Shown piece by piece: positions 18,082-25,980 of a DNA stretch of 64,000 bases. The DNA is taken from contig NC_013132.1 of the NCBI RefSeq assembly GCF_000024005.1, positions 7,186,001 through 7,250,000 on the forward strand, written 5' to 3'. The DNA is from Chitinophaga pinensis DSM 2588. Lineage in GTDB: Bacteria > Bacteroidota > Bacteroidia > Chitinophagales > Chitinophagaceae. The notes under the pieces are model-generated. The model ran no database searches and was not told the DNA's origin. It worked only from the letters and a program-made list of their open reading frames with translations. Position 1 is the stretch's first letter; each line of letters begins with the position of its first letter. The position numbers were made by a program, and so were the translations under genes.

Positions 18082-21000
18082 TTAGAAACCTACATTCAAT
18101 CCTAATACATACATTTTCACCGGAGGGTAACCGTAGTCGCCGGTTTCCGGATCCATACCCTTGTACTTTGTGATACAGAACAGGTTAGAACCAGTTGCAT
18201 ACAGACGCAGGTTGTTCATTTTCCAGCTGCTCAGCATTTTCTCAGGCAGTGTGTAAGACAGCGTGAGTGCAGACAGACGCAGGAATGAAGCGTTCTGGAC
18301 AGCGTAGTCCAGATCGGACGGATTAAAACGGTTGTAGCTGGTATTGCCGATCACACGTGGAACAGTTGTATTGGTATTCGTTGGCGTCCAGCGGTTCAGC
18401 AGGTCTACAGATGCCATGCTCTCACCGATACTGTTCGCCAGACCTTCATAGTAACTGCTGATCTTTTTAGCGCCGTAAGAGTAAGTGAACATTGCGCTCA
18501 CGGAGAATGCTTTGTAACCGAGGTTGGTAGAGAAACCACCATAAAATTTAGGATCTGTTTTCGCTACGACGGTTCTGTCATAGGTCAGGTCTACTATACC
18601 ATCAGGTACACCGTTAGGACCAGAGATGTCTTTTGCAAAGAGGTCGCCCGGATTAACCGTCTTACCATTGTAATTGATATTTTCCCAGTCACGACGGTTA
18701 GATTCCTGTGCAATACCACCAGATTTCAGGGTGTAGATGCTATGGATAGACTGACCCAGGAAGATGTTGCCTTCACGTTGGATGGAGTTTTCATAGAGAT
18801 TATAGATCTCTGTAGCATTACCATACAGACGGGTCACTTTGTTCTTGTCGAAAGAGATGTTAGCCGATACGTTCCAGTTGAAGTTTTTCGTCTGGATCAC
18901 TTCACCATTTACAGCGAACTCCATACCCTTGTTATTTACACGTCCTACGTTTTCCCACTGTTTGCTATAACCAGTAGTAAATGCCAGGGAACGGTCCAGT
19001 AACAGGTTGTCGTTATTGATGTAGAAGAAGTCGGCAGTGACAGTCAATCTTGATTTCAGGAAGCCCATATCCAGCCCCAGGTTGGTCTGTTTCTGTTTTT
19101 CCCAGGTAATATTCGGATTACCACGACGACCATCATTTGCAATCAGTGCATTACCGTTATCGATCTTGGAACCGTACAGTGTCTGGAAGGCGTAGTTACC
19201 GATATCCTGGTTACCAACCACACCATAACCTGCACGCAGTTTCAACTGTGTGAATACCGGCACGTCTTTCATGAAATCTTCCTTGATGATATCCCATGCA
19301 GCGGACATAGACGGGAAGATACCCCAGCGGTTGCCTGCAGCGAAACGGGAAGAACCATCATAACGGGCAGTAGCCGTCAGGTGATATTTATCTTTATAGC
19401 TATAGTTTACGCGACCGATGAAAGACATCAGACTGTAAGCATAGAAGTCAGAACCGAGTACTGCTTTTTCCAGTGCAGCAGCGCCACCCAGGTCATAATA
19501 ACCCAGATCATCACTTGCAAAACGGTCGCCCTGTGCTTTGGAATAGTTAGAAGAACGTTTGCTGGAGCTGGTACCCACCAACGCTGTCAGTTTATGGTCA
19601 GTTCCCAACATGGTATTATATGTCAGGGTGTTATCCCACTGCCAGTAAGTATCGCTCCATCTTTCATGTTTAGCGCGCGCATCACCATTGTAGTGACGGA
19701 TCGCTTCCTGGATGTTATGTGGTGTGAATTCAAACCAGTCCTGTGCACCGTAATCCAGGGAATAGCTGGAACGGAAGTTCAGACCTTTTATAGGAGAGAT
19801 GTCTACATAGTTAGCAGTAGTTACACGGCTACGCGTACGATCGCGCTGCATTAACAGAGAGTTGAACGGGTTGAAATCGTTGTTGTTCTGCTCACCATGT
19901 GAACGGTAATAAAGTGTGAGGTAGTCGTAAGTAAAACGGGTAGCCGGATCGCGGTAAGGCGCATAGTCCAGCAGCGGGTTACCGTTCAGTGCTTTACCAT
20001 ATACATCATCAGATGGCATACCATCATTTAGACGGGTAAAGCCGGTGTTGGTACCTACTTTTAACCATTTCTTGATATTGTATTCGGCATTGAAACGGCC
20101 GGTATATTTTTTCTGGTCAGTATTTTCTACCACACCTTTAACACCTGCGTAACCAAGGCTGAGATAGAAGATACCACGGTCAGATCCACCAGAGAAGCTC
20201 AAAGCATGGTTCTGCTGAAAGCCCGTACGGGTTACCTGGTCGAGCCAGTTAAAGCTTTGGTTTTTGTTATGCGTATCGAACTCCTGATTAGAGAAAGCGA
20301 TGTTTGTCTTCATCAGGGTATTATCGATATAATCCTGGCGATTAGCGTTCGGATTATCCTTCATATAACCATTCGCATAAGCGTCGATACGCAGATCGAA
20401 CAGCTGCTGTGCATTCATCGTTTTAGGAATGCGGGTAAAGTCAGACACGCCAGCCCAGGCATCGTAGGTCACAAGACCGTCTCCACCTCTGCGCTGACCT
20501 TTCTTGGTGGTGATCACCACAACGCCGTTTGCACCACGGGAACCGTATAATGCGGTAGCAGAAGCGTCTTTCAGTACCTGTACGGAAGCAACGTCATTCA
20601 CGTTTACGGAGTTAAAGCCACCCTGGTTGTTTTCCATGATGACACCATCCACAACGTAGATAGGAGAAGAACCAGCGTTGATCGTATTGATACCACGTAC
20701 CCGGATGGTAGCATCGTCGCTAGGACGGGTACCATTACTTACGAATACGCCGGCAGCATTACCCTGTAACGCCTGGTTGATGTTGGTAGCAGGACGCTCC
20801 AGCAGTTTCTTTGAATCTACTGTAGCCACTGAACCAGTCAGATCAGACTTTTTCATGCTGGCGCCCACTACGACCACTTCATCCACATTGGCTGTCGCCT
20901 GTTGTAGTTTGACTTTGATCGGCTGCGAGCCGGAAAAAACGACCGTTTGTATTTCAAATCCCAGGAAACTGAATTCCAGCGTACCTTTTTCAGTAGCATT

Positions 21001-21219
21001 CAGCGAGAAAGCACCATTCAGGTCCGTGACAGTACCGGTTTTGGTGCCGGTCAGCTTCACCGATACACCGGGAAGCGCTTGTCCTTGAATGTCCGTGACG
21101 GTCCCGGAGATTTTGCCACTCTGGGCAAAGGCAGGCATGGCGCCGGTCAGCATAGCTATGAAGGACAGGAGCATCCATAGCCTCTTAGAAGCATTTTTTA
21201 CATGCATAACGTGAAGCAT
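18082..21219 (-). CDS. SusC/RagA family TonB-linked outer membrane transporter
   Basis: The 1045-residue protein has a signal peptide, a carboxypeptidase-like regulatory domain at about 35-110 (GKISGTVTDIQGQALPGVSV), a plug domain with the SusC hallmarks DEVVVVGASMKKSDLTGSV and VQVLKDASATALYGSRGANGVV, and a C-terminal 22-strand barrel ending in LGLNVGF. It imports oligosaccharides across the outer membrane with TonB energy and works with the SusD protein next to it. It is the first gene of the operon. The first ATG at 21219 is used here; a second in-frame ATG at 21207 is equally good. The inferred 5' leader is about 180 bases. Confidence 0.95.
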   Translation of the reverse strand: MLHVMHVKNASKRLWMLLSFIAMLTGAMPAFAQSGKISGTVTDIQGQALPGVSVKLTGTKTGTVTDLNGAFSLNATEKGTLEFSFLGFEIQTVVFSGSQPIKVKLQQATANVDEVVVVGASMKKSDLTGSVATVDSKKLLERPATNINQALQGNAAGVFVSNGTRPSDDATIRVRGINTINAGSSPIYVVDGVIMENNQGGFNSVNVNDVASVQVLKDASATALYGSRGANGVVVITTKKGQRRGGDGLVTYDAWAGVSDFTRIPKTMNAQQLFDLRIDAYANGYMKDNPNANRQDYIDNTLMKTNIAFSNQEFDTHNKNQSFNWLDQVTRTGFQQNHALSFSGGSDRGIFYLSLGYAGVKGVVENTDQKKYTGRFNAEYNIKKWLKVGTNTGFTRLNDGMPSDDVYGKALNGNPLLDYAPYRDPATRFTYDYLTLYYRSHGEQNNNDFNPFNSLLMQRDRTRSRVTTANYVDISPIKGLNFRSSYSLDYGAQDWFEFTPHNIQEAIRHYNGDARAKHERWSDTYWQWDNTLTYNTMLGTDHKLTALVGTSSSKRSSNYSKAQGDRFASDDLGYYDLGGAAALEKAVLGSDFYAYSLMSFIGRVNYSYKDKYHLTATARYDGSSRFAAGNRWGIFPSMSAAWDIIKEDFMKDVPVFTQLKLRAGYGVVGNQDIGNYAFQTLYGSKIDNGNALIANDGRRGNPNITWEKQKQTNLGLDMGFLKSRLTVTADFFYINNDNLLLDRSLAFTTGYSKQWENVGRVNNKGMEFAVNGEVIQTKNFNWNVSANISFDKNKVTRLYGNATEIYNLYENSIQREGNIFLGQSIHSIYTLKSGGIAQESNRRDWENINYNGKTVNPGDLFAKDISGPNGVPDGIVDLTYDRTVVAKTDPKFYGGFSTNLGYKAFSVSAMFTYSYGAKKISSYYEGLANSIGESMASVDLLNRWTPTNTNTTVPRVIGNTSYNRFNPSDLDYAVQNASFLRLSALTLSYTLPEKMLSSWKMNNLRLYATGSNLFCITKYKGMDPETGDYGYPPVKMYVLGLNVGF

Positions 21220-21406
21220 AAAGTGTTTGTAAAGATTCTTTTTAATGACAGGTATAAAAGCTAATTGGCATTCCCCTATTAACGTGAAATTTGCGATTCC
21301 GAACTTGTCCCCTGACTATAAAGCCATGTCGATCATACTATAAACAATTGATAATCAGATACGACTTATAGACTCTAGTTGGTTTGTTCTATTCTGGTCT
21401 ACTCAA

Positions 21407-21436
21407 CAAATATAGGGTTAGTTTGGAATATTCAAA
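21407..21436 (-). promoter_or_regulatory. Promoter of the alpha-galactoside operon
   Basis: On the minus strand TTTG (21433-21436) is followed after 18 bases by TATATTTG (21407-21414), a full match to the Bacteroidota -33/-7 consensus. It reads toward susC at 21219 with an untranslated leader of about 180 bases, long enough to hold regulation. This is the only strong promoter I see for the seven-gene operon. Confidence 0.75.
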
Positions 21437-21604
21437 CTTTATTTTTTTAAATAGTAAGGGGGCAACAGATTTAAATGATGTTAATGCCGCAAGGATACAG
21501 GAGAAGACCTGTTTTTGTATCTTCACCTGACAGATAGCTCGCGGCGGCCTATCCCCTCTTCAAACTATCTTGTAAGCATAACAGACCAGGCAAATACCAG
21601 ACTT

Positions 21605-22219
21605 GTGAAACGTAAAAACCCGGAACAGCATATAACTACTGCTATACATGCACCCTTATTAGCCGCTATCAGGTCACTGATACCACTTAGTGAGGCGGAA
21701 GAAGCAATAGTATGTCAGCTGTTCAAAGAAAAACACTATAAAAAAGGGTCCTTTTTTCTGGCAGAGAATGAAATCTGTCGCCAGGCAGCATTTGTGATCA
21801 GTGGCTTTATGCGTTATTACATCAATGATGATGGTGAGGAAAAGACCTATAGCTTTGCAAAGCCCTACAATTTTGCCTGTAACTATGAAAGCTTCGTACC
21901 GCAAAAGCCTTCTGCACAGATCATACAGGCACTTGAGGATTGTGTATTACTAACGATTTCCTATGATGATCTTTTGCTGCTTTATGAACAGGTGCGTTAT
22001 GGCGATCGTCTCGGCAGACTGGTCATAGAACAGGTATTTATTCAGACGCTGAAAGACAGGAATTCATTTTATACAGATTCACCGGAAAGCAGGTACGAAA
22101 AGTTTGTCAACGAACATAAAGACCTCTTACAGCAGATCTCACAGTATCATATTGCCTCCTTCGTAGGTATCAAACCACAATCACTCAGCCGTATCAGAAA
22201 ACGTCTTGCCGGCAATTAA
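21605..22219 (+). CDS. Crp/Fnr family transcriptional regulator
   Basis: A beta-roll domain (YKKGSFFLAENEICRQAAFV, then YYINDDGEEKTYSFAKP) and a C-terminal winged helix with HIASFVGIKPQSLSRIRKR show a Crp/Fnr regulator of the same type as the one at 452 (both end in [KT]PxSLSRIRK). The open frame begins upstream with a TTG at 21515, but the extra 30 residues do not look like the family, so I prefer the GTG at 21605, giving about 204 residues. No cysteine motif or cAMP cassette is visible, so the signal is unknown. It is divergent from susC, but such regulators in Bacteroidota usually control nearby stress or membrane genes; here the DUF4267 gene follows in the same direction. Confidence 0.82.
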   Translation: MKRKNPEQHITTAIHAPLLAAIRSLIPLSEAEEAIVCQLFKEKHYKKGSFFLAENEICRQAAFVISGFMRYYINDDGEEKTYSFAKPYNFACNYESFVPQKPSAQIIQALEDCVLLTISYDDLLLLYEQVRYGDRLGRLVIEQVFIQTLKDRNSFYTDSPESRYEKFVNEHKDLLQQISQYHIASFVGIKPQSLSRIRKRLAGN

Positions 22220-22305
22220 TTAACCCAGGTGCACGAAATCGTCTTTTAATCGCCGGAGCTTTGTGTCATAAAAATTCAAACACATTGCATACAACGATTA
22301 AACAC

Positions 22306-22689
22306 ATGGCCGGCTGGCTGGCAGCACTCACCGGTATCGGCATTATCTTTATCGGCGCACGCTTTTTCTTTGTGCCTGTCAGTGCAGAACACGCCTTTGG
22401 CATACATGTCGATGCTGACAATCATGCCTTCCATTATATTAAAGGTATCAGGGATATTTTCTCCGGTGTCATTGTACTACTGCTCCTGCTGACTAAAGAA
22501 TACCGGGCATTAGGGCTGACGCTGCTGTCAGTAGTGATCGTACCGCTGACCGATTTTATGATCGTCTATCAGCAACCTGCACCCGAGTATGCAAAGCTGA
22601 TTCCTCATATCATTGCAGTGATCATTGTTATATTACTGGGTATATACTATTTCTTCAATGCTCCAAAACGCAACAGTCATGCTATTTAA
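22306..22689 (+). CDS. DUF4267 small membrane protein
   Basis: From the ATG at 22306 this is a 127-residue protein with four hydrophobic segments (LAALTGIGIIFIGARFFF, DIFSGVIVLLLLL, ALGLTLLSVVIVPLTDFMIV and IIAVIIVILLGIYYFF). The central HYIKGIRDIFSGVI is the conserved block of DUF4267 proteins, whose function is unknown. The frame runs upstream to a TTG at 22261, but a -7-like box GAGCTTTG overlaps that point, so the ATG is the likelier start. It overlaps the next small membrane gene by 11 bases, suggesting that the two are made together. Confidence 0.75.
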   Translation: MAGWLAALTGIGIIFIGARFFFVPVSAEHAFGIHVDADNHAFHYIKGIRDIFSGVIVLLLLLTKEYRALGLTLLSVVIVPLTDFMIVYQQPAPEYAKLIPHIIAVIIVILLGIYYFFNAPKRNSHAI

Positions 22690-23005
22690 TATTGTGCTGC
22701 TCATACACTTCCTGGCATTTCTGACCTTTGCCGGACAACTGCTACTCCTCTATCCGCAGCCAGAAAAACGAACCAATAACCTGACAAGAATAATTGGCAT
22801 CGTGTTATTAGTCACGAGCGGTTTGCTGGTAGCATTAAAGTATCCTGCATTAAATTATTACAAGATATTGCCCAAGCTGAGCTGCTTTCTGATCTGTTCC
22901 CTGCTGATAGGCATCTACAGCGGAAGGACGATGCCGGAGAAGGTGTACAAAACTGTCTTCGGTCTTGTGATACTGGCAGCCCTGATCGCCGTAGTAAAGG
23001 TATAG
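22679..23005 (+). CDS. Small integral membrane protein, unknown
   Basis: About 108 residues with three or four membrane helices (LFNIVLLIHFLAFLTFAGQLLLLY, IIGIVLLVTSGLLVALKY, CFLICSLLIGIY and FGLVILAALIAVVKV). The arrangement is that of small four-helix Bacteroidota membrane proteins with no known role. The ATG at 22679 lies inside the end of the DUF4267 gene, an 11-base overlap that implies translational coupling; upstream extension would overlap more and is less likely. Confidence 0.65.
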   Translation: MLFNIVLLIHFLAFLTFAGQLLLLYPQPEKRTNNLTRIIGIVLLVTSGLLVALKYPALNYYKILPKLSCFLICSLLIGIYSGRTMPEKVYKTVFGLVILAALIAVVKV

Positions 23006-23081
23006 ACAGCGATAATATGCTGCATTTTTCGCCGTATATTAGTCAGGATAATGTGATGCTCCAAACAGTTGAATAATACAT

Positions 23082-23855
23082 ATGACGACAGATCACGCGC
23101 AACATGACCGGGAAGCAGAAGAGAAAATCCTGCACGACGTAGAAAAGTATGGTTGTCACATCGCCATGCTGGAAGCGGAAGACCACCTGCCTTCCTTCGC
23201 CTATACCATAGGCTTGTATAAGACTTTCGGACAACCGGAGATCATCTGTTTTGGCCTGCCGGTAAAAACGATGGCAGGGCTACTCAATGATGCAGCAGAT
23301 ATTATCAGGGAAGGCGGTTCATTCGTTACTGGCAAATTGTATGCAACATTCCTGGTTGATTATTACATTCAGTTCCTGGAAGTCAACAAAGCCAGTTATC
23401 GTGATTATGTAGGTTATGCGGGTTGGTTCAATGGTAATTTTGATTTTCCCTTGTTACAGTTTGTATGGCCCGACAAGCAACATCATTTTCCCTGGGAAGA
23501 AAGCTTCAATCCAGACTGGCAATTCCTGCAACCCTTACTGGACAGGAACATGGATTTTAAATTTCCTGAAAAGAAAAACCTGGCCGTATTTGTAATGAAA
23601 CAGGCATTTGAAGGAATGCCGGTACTAAAAATCTATCATGGCCATGACGGAGACTGGGAATTTCATACACACGATGATTACCAGATAGAAGATGTCATAC
23701 TGGTAGCGTTGGAAAGGATGACCAAACTGGACCCGAGTATCAATCGTGTCTTTGGTCTTCCGAGAGGGTACAAAGCATGGCGGGAAAGCAGGGAAGATGA
23801 TTGGGAATATGCGCCGTATGAGGCTTCAGAAGATGACGAGGAAGAGGATATATAG
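23082..23855 (+). CDS. DUF4262 domain protein
   Basis: The 257-residue soluble protein opens with EEKILHDVEKYGCHIAML and SFAYTIGLYKTFGQPEIICFGL, the conserved DUF4262 block (about 12-70), and continues with QFLQPLLD typical of the end of that domain (about 160). The last third, VFVMKQAFEGMPVLKIYHGHDGDWEF (split at about residue 165-190) and a very acidic tail DEEEDI, resembles the short immunity-like DUF2185 fold, although I am unsure. DUF4262 proteins are found widely and often near toxin-immunity genes; the biochemical role is unknown. No toxin is adjacent here. It appears to be a single gene. Confidence 0.78.
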   Translation: MTTDHAQHDREAEEKILHDVEKYGCHIAMLEAEDHLPSFAYTIGLYKTFGQPEIICFGLPVKTMAGLLNDAADIIREGGSFVTGKLYATFLVDYYIQFLEVNKASYRDYVGYAGWFNGNFDFPLLQFVWPDKQHHFPWEESFNPDWQFLQPLLDRNMDFKFPEKKNLAVFVMKQAFEGMPVLKIYHGHDGDWEFHTHDDYQIEDVILVALERMTKLDPSINRVFGLPRGYKAWRESREDDWEYAPYEASEDDEEEDI

Positions 23856-23927
23856 TCTTTACAGATTGCTTGATATTGCCTTCTTTTCAGTATCTTTCAG
23901 TAACGCTTTTACATAATAGTCTGACTA

Positions 23928-23982
23928 TACTCATCCTACGCTAATGCTACCAAAAAAACGGAGCATTAACGTAGGATGAGTA
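23928..23982. terminator. Long hairpin after the DUF4262 gene
   Basis: Arms at 23928-23948 and 23962-23982 pair over 21 bp with one mismatch (core CTCATCCTACG / CGTAGGATGAG) and a 13-base loop containing a run of seven A. On the minus strand that run is T, but it is inside the loop. It stands 73 bases after the plus-strand stop and may end both flanking transcripts. Confidence 0.55.
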
Positions 23983-24080
23983 CATTTTAACCCTTATATA
24001 ACGCTCATTTTGGTCCTGGGAAATAGGTAAATATTCACCCGATAGCGAAGCTTTAAACAGCGCACTGTCTTTAACAGCAT

Positions 24081-24110
24081 AAAAAGAAAGCCCTCCGCTG
24101 AGGAAGGGCC
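24081..24110 (-). terminator. Intrinsic terminator of the SDR gene
   Basis: On the minus strand GCCCTTCC, loop TCAGC and GGAGGGC form a stem with one bulge, followed by TTTCTTTTT. It begins about 9 bases after the stop codon of the SDR gene at 24119. Confidence 0.75.
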
Positions 24111-24118
24111 ATATATCG

Positions 24119-24877
24119 TTACAATACCATACCACCTGCTACTTCAATCCGCTGTCCGTTTACCCACCGATTGTTATCCGATAACAAAGATGCGATCATC
24201 GGACCAAGATCATCCGGTACACCAGGACGACCCAGCGCAGTCATACTGGATACCATTTTGTTCACTTCCGGATTATCTCTTACTACGCCCCCGCTGAAGT
24301 CAGTCTGAACAGCTCCCGGAGCAACCGTATTCACCGTAATCTTCCGTGGACCAAACTCTTTCGCCATATAACGGGTCAGTACTTCAACCGCGCCTTTCAT
24401 AGCCGCGTAAGGACCGCTCTGCGGTACACTGACACGCGTAAGACCAGAAGAAATGTTAATGATCCTGCCGCCATCATTTATAACCGGCAATAATTTCTGT
24501 GTAAGAAAGAAGACGCCTTTAAAGTGTACATTATACAATGTATCCAGTTCTTCTTCTGTTGTTTTTTCAATAGTGTTATGATGTGAAGTACCTGCATTAT
24601 TGACCAGGTAATCAAACCGCTCTGCACCTAATGTTTTCAGTGCCTCCTGTACCTCTTTCACAAACTGATCAAATGTGCCGATCTTTCCGGTATCCAGGTG
24701 TAAGGCAATTGCTTTTACACCTGCTTCCGCTGCTTCTTTTACGACCTCTTCTGCTTTGTCCTTGCTGCCATTATAAGTAAAAATTGACTGAACACCCTGT
24801 CTTGAAAGGCTGAGTACTGTATTTCTTCCGATACCACGGCTACCGCCGGTTACTATTGCAATTTTTAATGTGCTCAT
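24119..24877 (-). CDS. SDR family NAD(P)-dependent oxidoreductase
   Basis: A classical short-chain dehydrogenase/reductase of about 252 residues: cofactor motif TGGSRGIGRN (about 10-19), NNAGTSHH (about 94-101), catalytic Ser in NISSGL, YAAMK active site (Tyr and Lys) and the final VNGQRIEVAGG. It reduces or oxidises a carbonyl/alcohol substrate that sequence cannot define. The frame continues 30 codons upstream, but MSTLKIAIVTGG at 24877 is the normal family start and lies 27 bases after a TAATTTTG promoter box. Confidence 0.9.
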   Translation of the reverse strand: MSTLKIAIVTGGSRGIGRNTVLSLSRQGVQSIFTYNGSKDKAEEVVKEAAEAGVKAIALHLDTGKIGTFDQFVKEVQEALKTLGAERFDYLVNNAGTSHHNTIEKTTEEELDTLYNVHFKGVFFLTQKLLPVINDGGRIINISSGLTRVSVPQSGPYAAMKGAVEVLTRYMAKEFGPRKITVNTVAPGAVQTDFSGGVVRDNPEVNKMVSSMTALGRPGVPDDLGPMIASLLSDNNRWVNGQRIEVAGGMVL

Positions 24878-24903
24878 CGCTGATTCTTTTTGTTTTGTTA
24901 TCA

Positions 24904-24911
24904 CAAAATTA
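24904..24911 (-). promoter_or_regulatory. -7 box of the SDR gene
   Basis: On the minus strand TAATTTTG is an exact TAnnTTTG box 27 bases before the ATG at 24877. It also excludes the longer upstream reading of the SDR gene. No clear -33 TTTG is seen at the expected distance. Confidence 0.55.
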
Positions 24912-24988
24912 GCACAGGAAGGAGGTGCGCTGTTTGCGTGTATCAATCCATCATTTGCAAATTTCAAATAACTGATTTAAAAATTTTC

Positions 24989-25031
24989 TTATGAAATATT
25001 TTGTTGTTTCATAAAATACTTCCTAGCTTTG
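24989..25031 (+). promoter_or_regulatory. Promoter with overlapping perfect palindrome, driving a tiny transcript
   Basis: TTTG (25000-25003), 20 bases, and TAGCTTTG (25024-25031) fit the Bacteroidota promoter pattern. TTATGAAA (24989-24996), ten bases and TTTCATAA (25007-25014) form a perfect 8-bp inverted repeat that encloses the -33 element, so a dimeric protein bound there would block or help polymerase. Transcription should begin near 25037. Confidence 0.7.
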
Positions 25032-25036
25032 CTGTC

Positions 25037-25105
25037 ATGAAAACAAGTACATTATATAGCCGTTCGTTATCCAGTTACTCATGGAGTAACCGGGAGGGCT
25101 TATAA
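25037..25105 (+). CDS. 22-residue serine-rich small ORF, possible leader peptide
   Basis: ATG at 25037 to TAA at 25103-25105 encodes 22 residues, seven of them Ser spread over five different codons (AGT, AGC, TCG, TCC, TCA). The ATG falls at the inferred transcription start, so it would be leaderless. GTTACTC, ATG, GAGTAAC (25074-25090) forms a perfect 7-bp hairpin inside it, and a strong terminator follows 22 bases after the stop. The order promoter, short ORF, hairpin, terminator is that of an attenuator, but the next gene rightward is a tRNA, not a biosynthetic operon. It may equally be part of a small non-coding RNA. Confidence 0.4.
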   Translation: MKTSTLYSRSLSSYSWSNREGL

Positions 25106-25127
25106 TGTTTTAAATACAAAGCTATTT

Positions 25128-25165
25128 AAACGCCTCCTGGATCAATCCAGGAGGCGTTTTTCTTT
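25128..25165 (+). terminator. Strong intrinsic terminator of the tiny transcript
   Basis: AAACGCCTCCTGGA (25128-25141), loop TCAA and TCCAGGAGGCGTTT (25146-25159) form a perfect 14-bp stem followed by TTCTTTT. It is among the best terminators in the window. Confidence 0.85.
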
Positions 25166-25317
25166 TGCCCCTGTGTATCGTTAACCACTCTCACAAGGGC
25201 TGCTTCCGGGACTGATAAAGGTTTTATAAAATAATACGAAATGCATATTCCGTAAAAGGATTTCTCATGTTAAAAACTACGTGTATTCATCTATGTTATA
25301 GTTAATTAAACATATTT

Positions 25318-25401
25318 CCTCCCATGATGAAATTGGTATACAAGAGGGATTTAAAACCCCTTGCCGTTATCGGCGTGCGAGTTCGAGTCTCGCTGGGAGG
25401 A
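25318..25401 (+). tRNA. tRNA-Leu (anticodon TAA), atypical
   Basis: A class II cloverleaf fits: acceptor CCTCCCA (25318-25324) with TGGGAGG (25394-25400) and discriminator A, anticodon loop TTTAAAA giving TAA, a long variable arm (TGCCG/CGGCG) and a perfect T arm GCGAG-TTCGAGT-CTCGC. No CCA is encoded. Oddities are a C at position 1, a very weak D stem and an A-C mismatch at the base of the anticodon loop. Relative to the Leu unit at 25505, stems differ by paired changes, which argues that folding is or recently was under selection. It is probably an accessory rather than housekeeping tRNA. Confidence 0.7.
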
Positions 25402-25407
25402 CTGTTT

Positions 25408-25493
25408 GGAGGATAGGCAAATGTTGGTTTGTTGCGGCATCCTGCTAAGATGTTCCGGTGATACCGGTGAGGGTTCGATTCCCTTGTCCTCCG
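25408..25493 (+). tRNA. tRNA-Ser (anticodon GCT), atypical
   Basis: Acceptor GGAGGAT (25408-25414) pairs with GTCCTCC (25486-25492) with one wobble and discriminator G, as usual for Ser. D stem GCAA/TTGC, anticodon stem GCATC/GATGT with loop CTGCTAA (anticodon GCT), long variable arm TCCGGTG..CACCGG-like and T arm GAGGG-TTCGATT-CCCTT complete a class II cloverleaf. Position 8 is A, where U is almost invariant. It is separated from the Leu units by 6 and 11 bases. Confidence 0.7.
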
Positions 25494-25504
25494 CTTTGTT
25501 TTAT

Positions 25505-25587
25505 TCTCCTGTGATGGAATTGGTATACAAAAGGGATTCAAAATCCCTTGCCTTTATGGTGTGCGGGTTCGAGTCCCGCCAGGAGAA
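25505..25587 (+). tRNA. tRNA-Leu (anticodon CAA), atypical
   Basis: Acceptor TCTCCTG (25505-25511) pairs perfectly with CAGGAGA (25580-25586), discriminator A; anticodon stem AGGGA/TCCCT is perfect around TTCAAAA (anticodon CAA); T arm GCGGG-TTCGAGT-CCCGC is perfect; the variable arm is long. The D stem is weak, as in the 25318 unit, with which it shares GATGGAATTGGTATACAA-like sequence through the D arm. A decayed copy lies at 38087. Confidence 0.75.
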
Positions 25588-25594
25588 CTTTTAT

Positions 25595-25638
25595 GGAGGA
25601 TAGGCAGATAGTGGTTTGTTCCTTTACCTTCTACCTCC
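25595..25638 (+). pseudogene. Truncated tRNA-Ser-like remnant
   Basis: GGAGGATAGGCAGATAGTGG at the start matches the first 20 bases of the tRNA-Ser unit at 25408 with two or three changes, and the stretch closes with ACCTCC, which can pair with the beginning. The anticodon and T arms are missing. It is the fourth, broken unit of the array. Confidence 0.6.
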
Positions 25639-25980
25639 ATTTCAACCCATTATGGATATAATATAGCTTTAAAACATCTCGACTATTTTCTTTTCACCAG
25701 TGGCGGGCCATTTTAAACCAGCAGCATATTTTGCGCATTAAATAACAAATGAGCGCTGATGTGAAGTATAAAATACTGTTACATAAAATCTGTTTATGTC
25801 TGCAGAATCTTTAATAATGTATACATCCGATGTCTGGAGAACATCATAAATGTCAACAAATACAAAATAGCGGGAAGCAATAAAATAATGCAAATGATAT
25901 CAATTATTGAACCAACGAATAGAAACTAGCAGTTAGTGCTGGGAAAATTAAATTAATGTAAGCAAAGAAACAAAATGCTT
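25639..25980. other. AT-rich stretch without a recognisable gene
   Basis: No reading frame with family features, no strong promoter box and no hairpin stands out in these 340 bases between the tRNA array and the small minus-strand frame at 25981. Confidence 0.5.

Larger units (their letters stand above)
25037..25165 (+). ncRNA. Putative small RNA of about 130 nt
   Basis: A promoter ending at 25031 and an intrinsic terminator at 25128-25165 delimit a transcript of about 130 bases that contains only the 22-codon frame. It is divergent from the SDR gene and ends 150 bases before the tRNA array. I recognise no known RNA family. Seen: the signals; inferred: that it is made as a separate small RNA. 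Confidence 0.5.
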
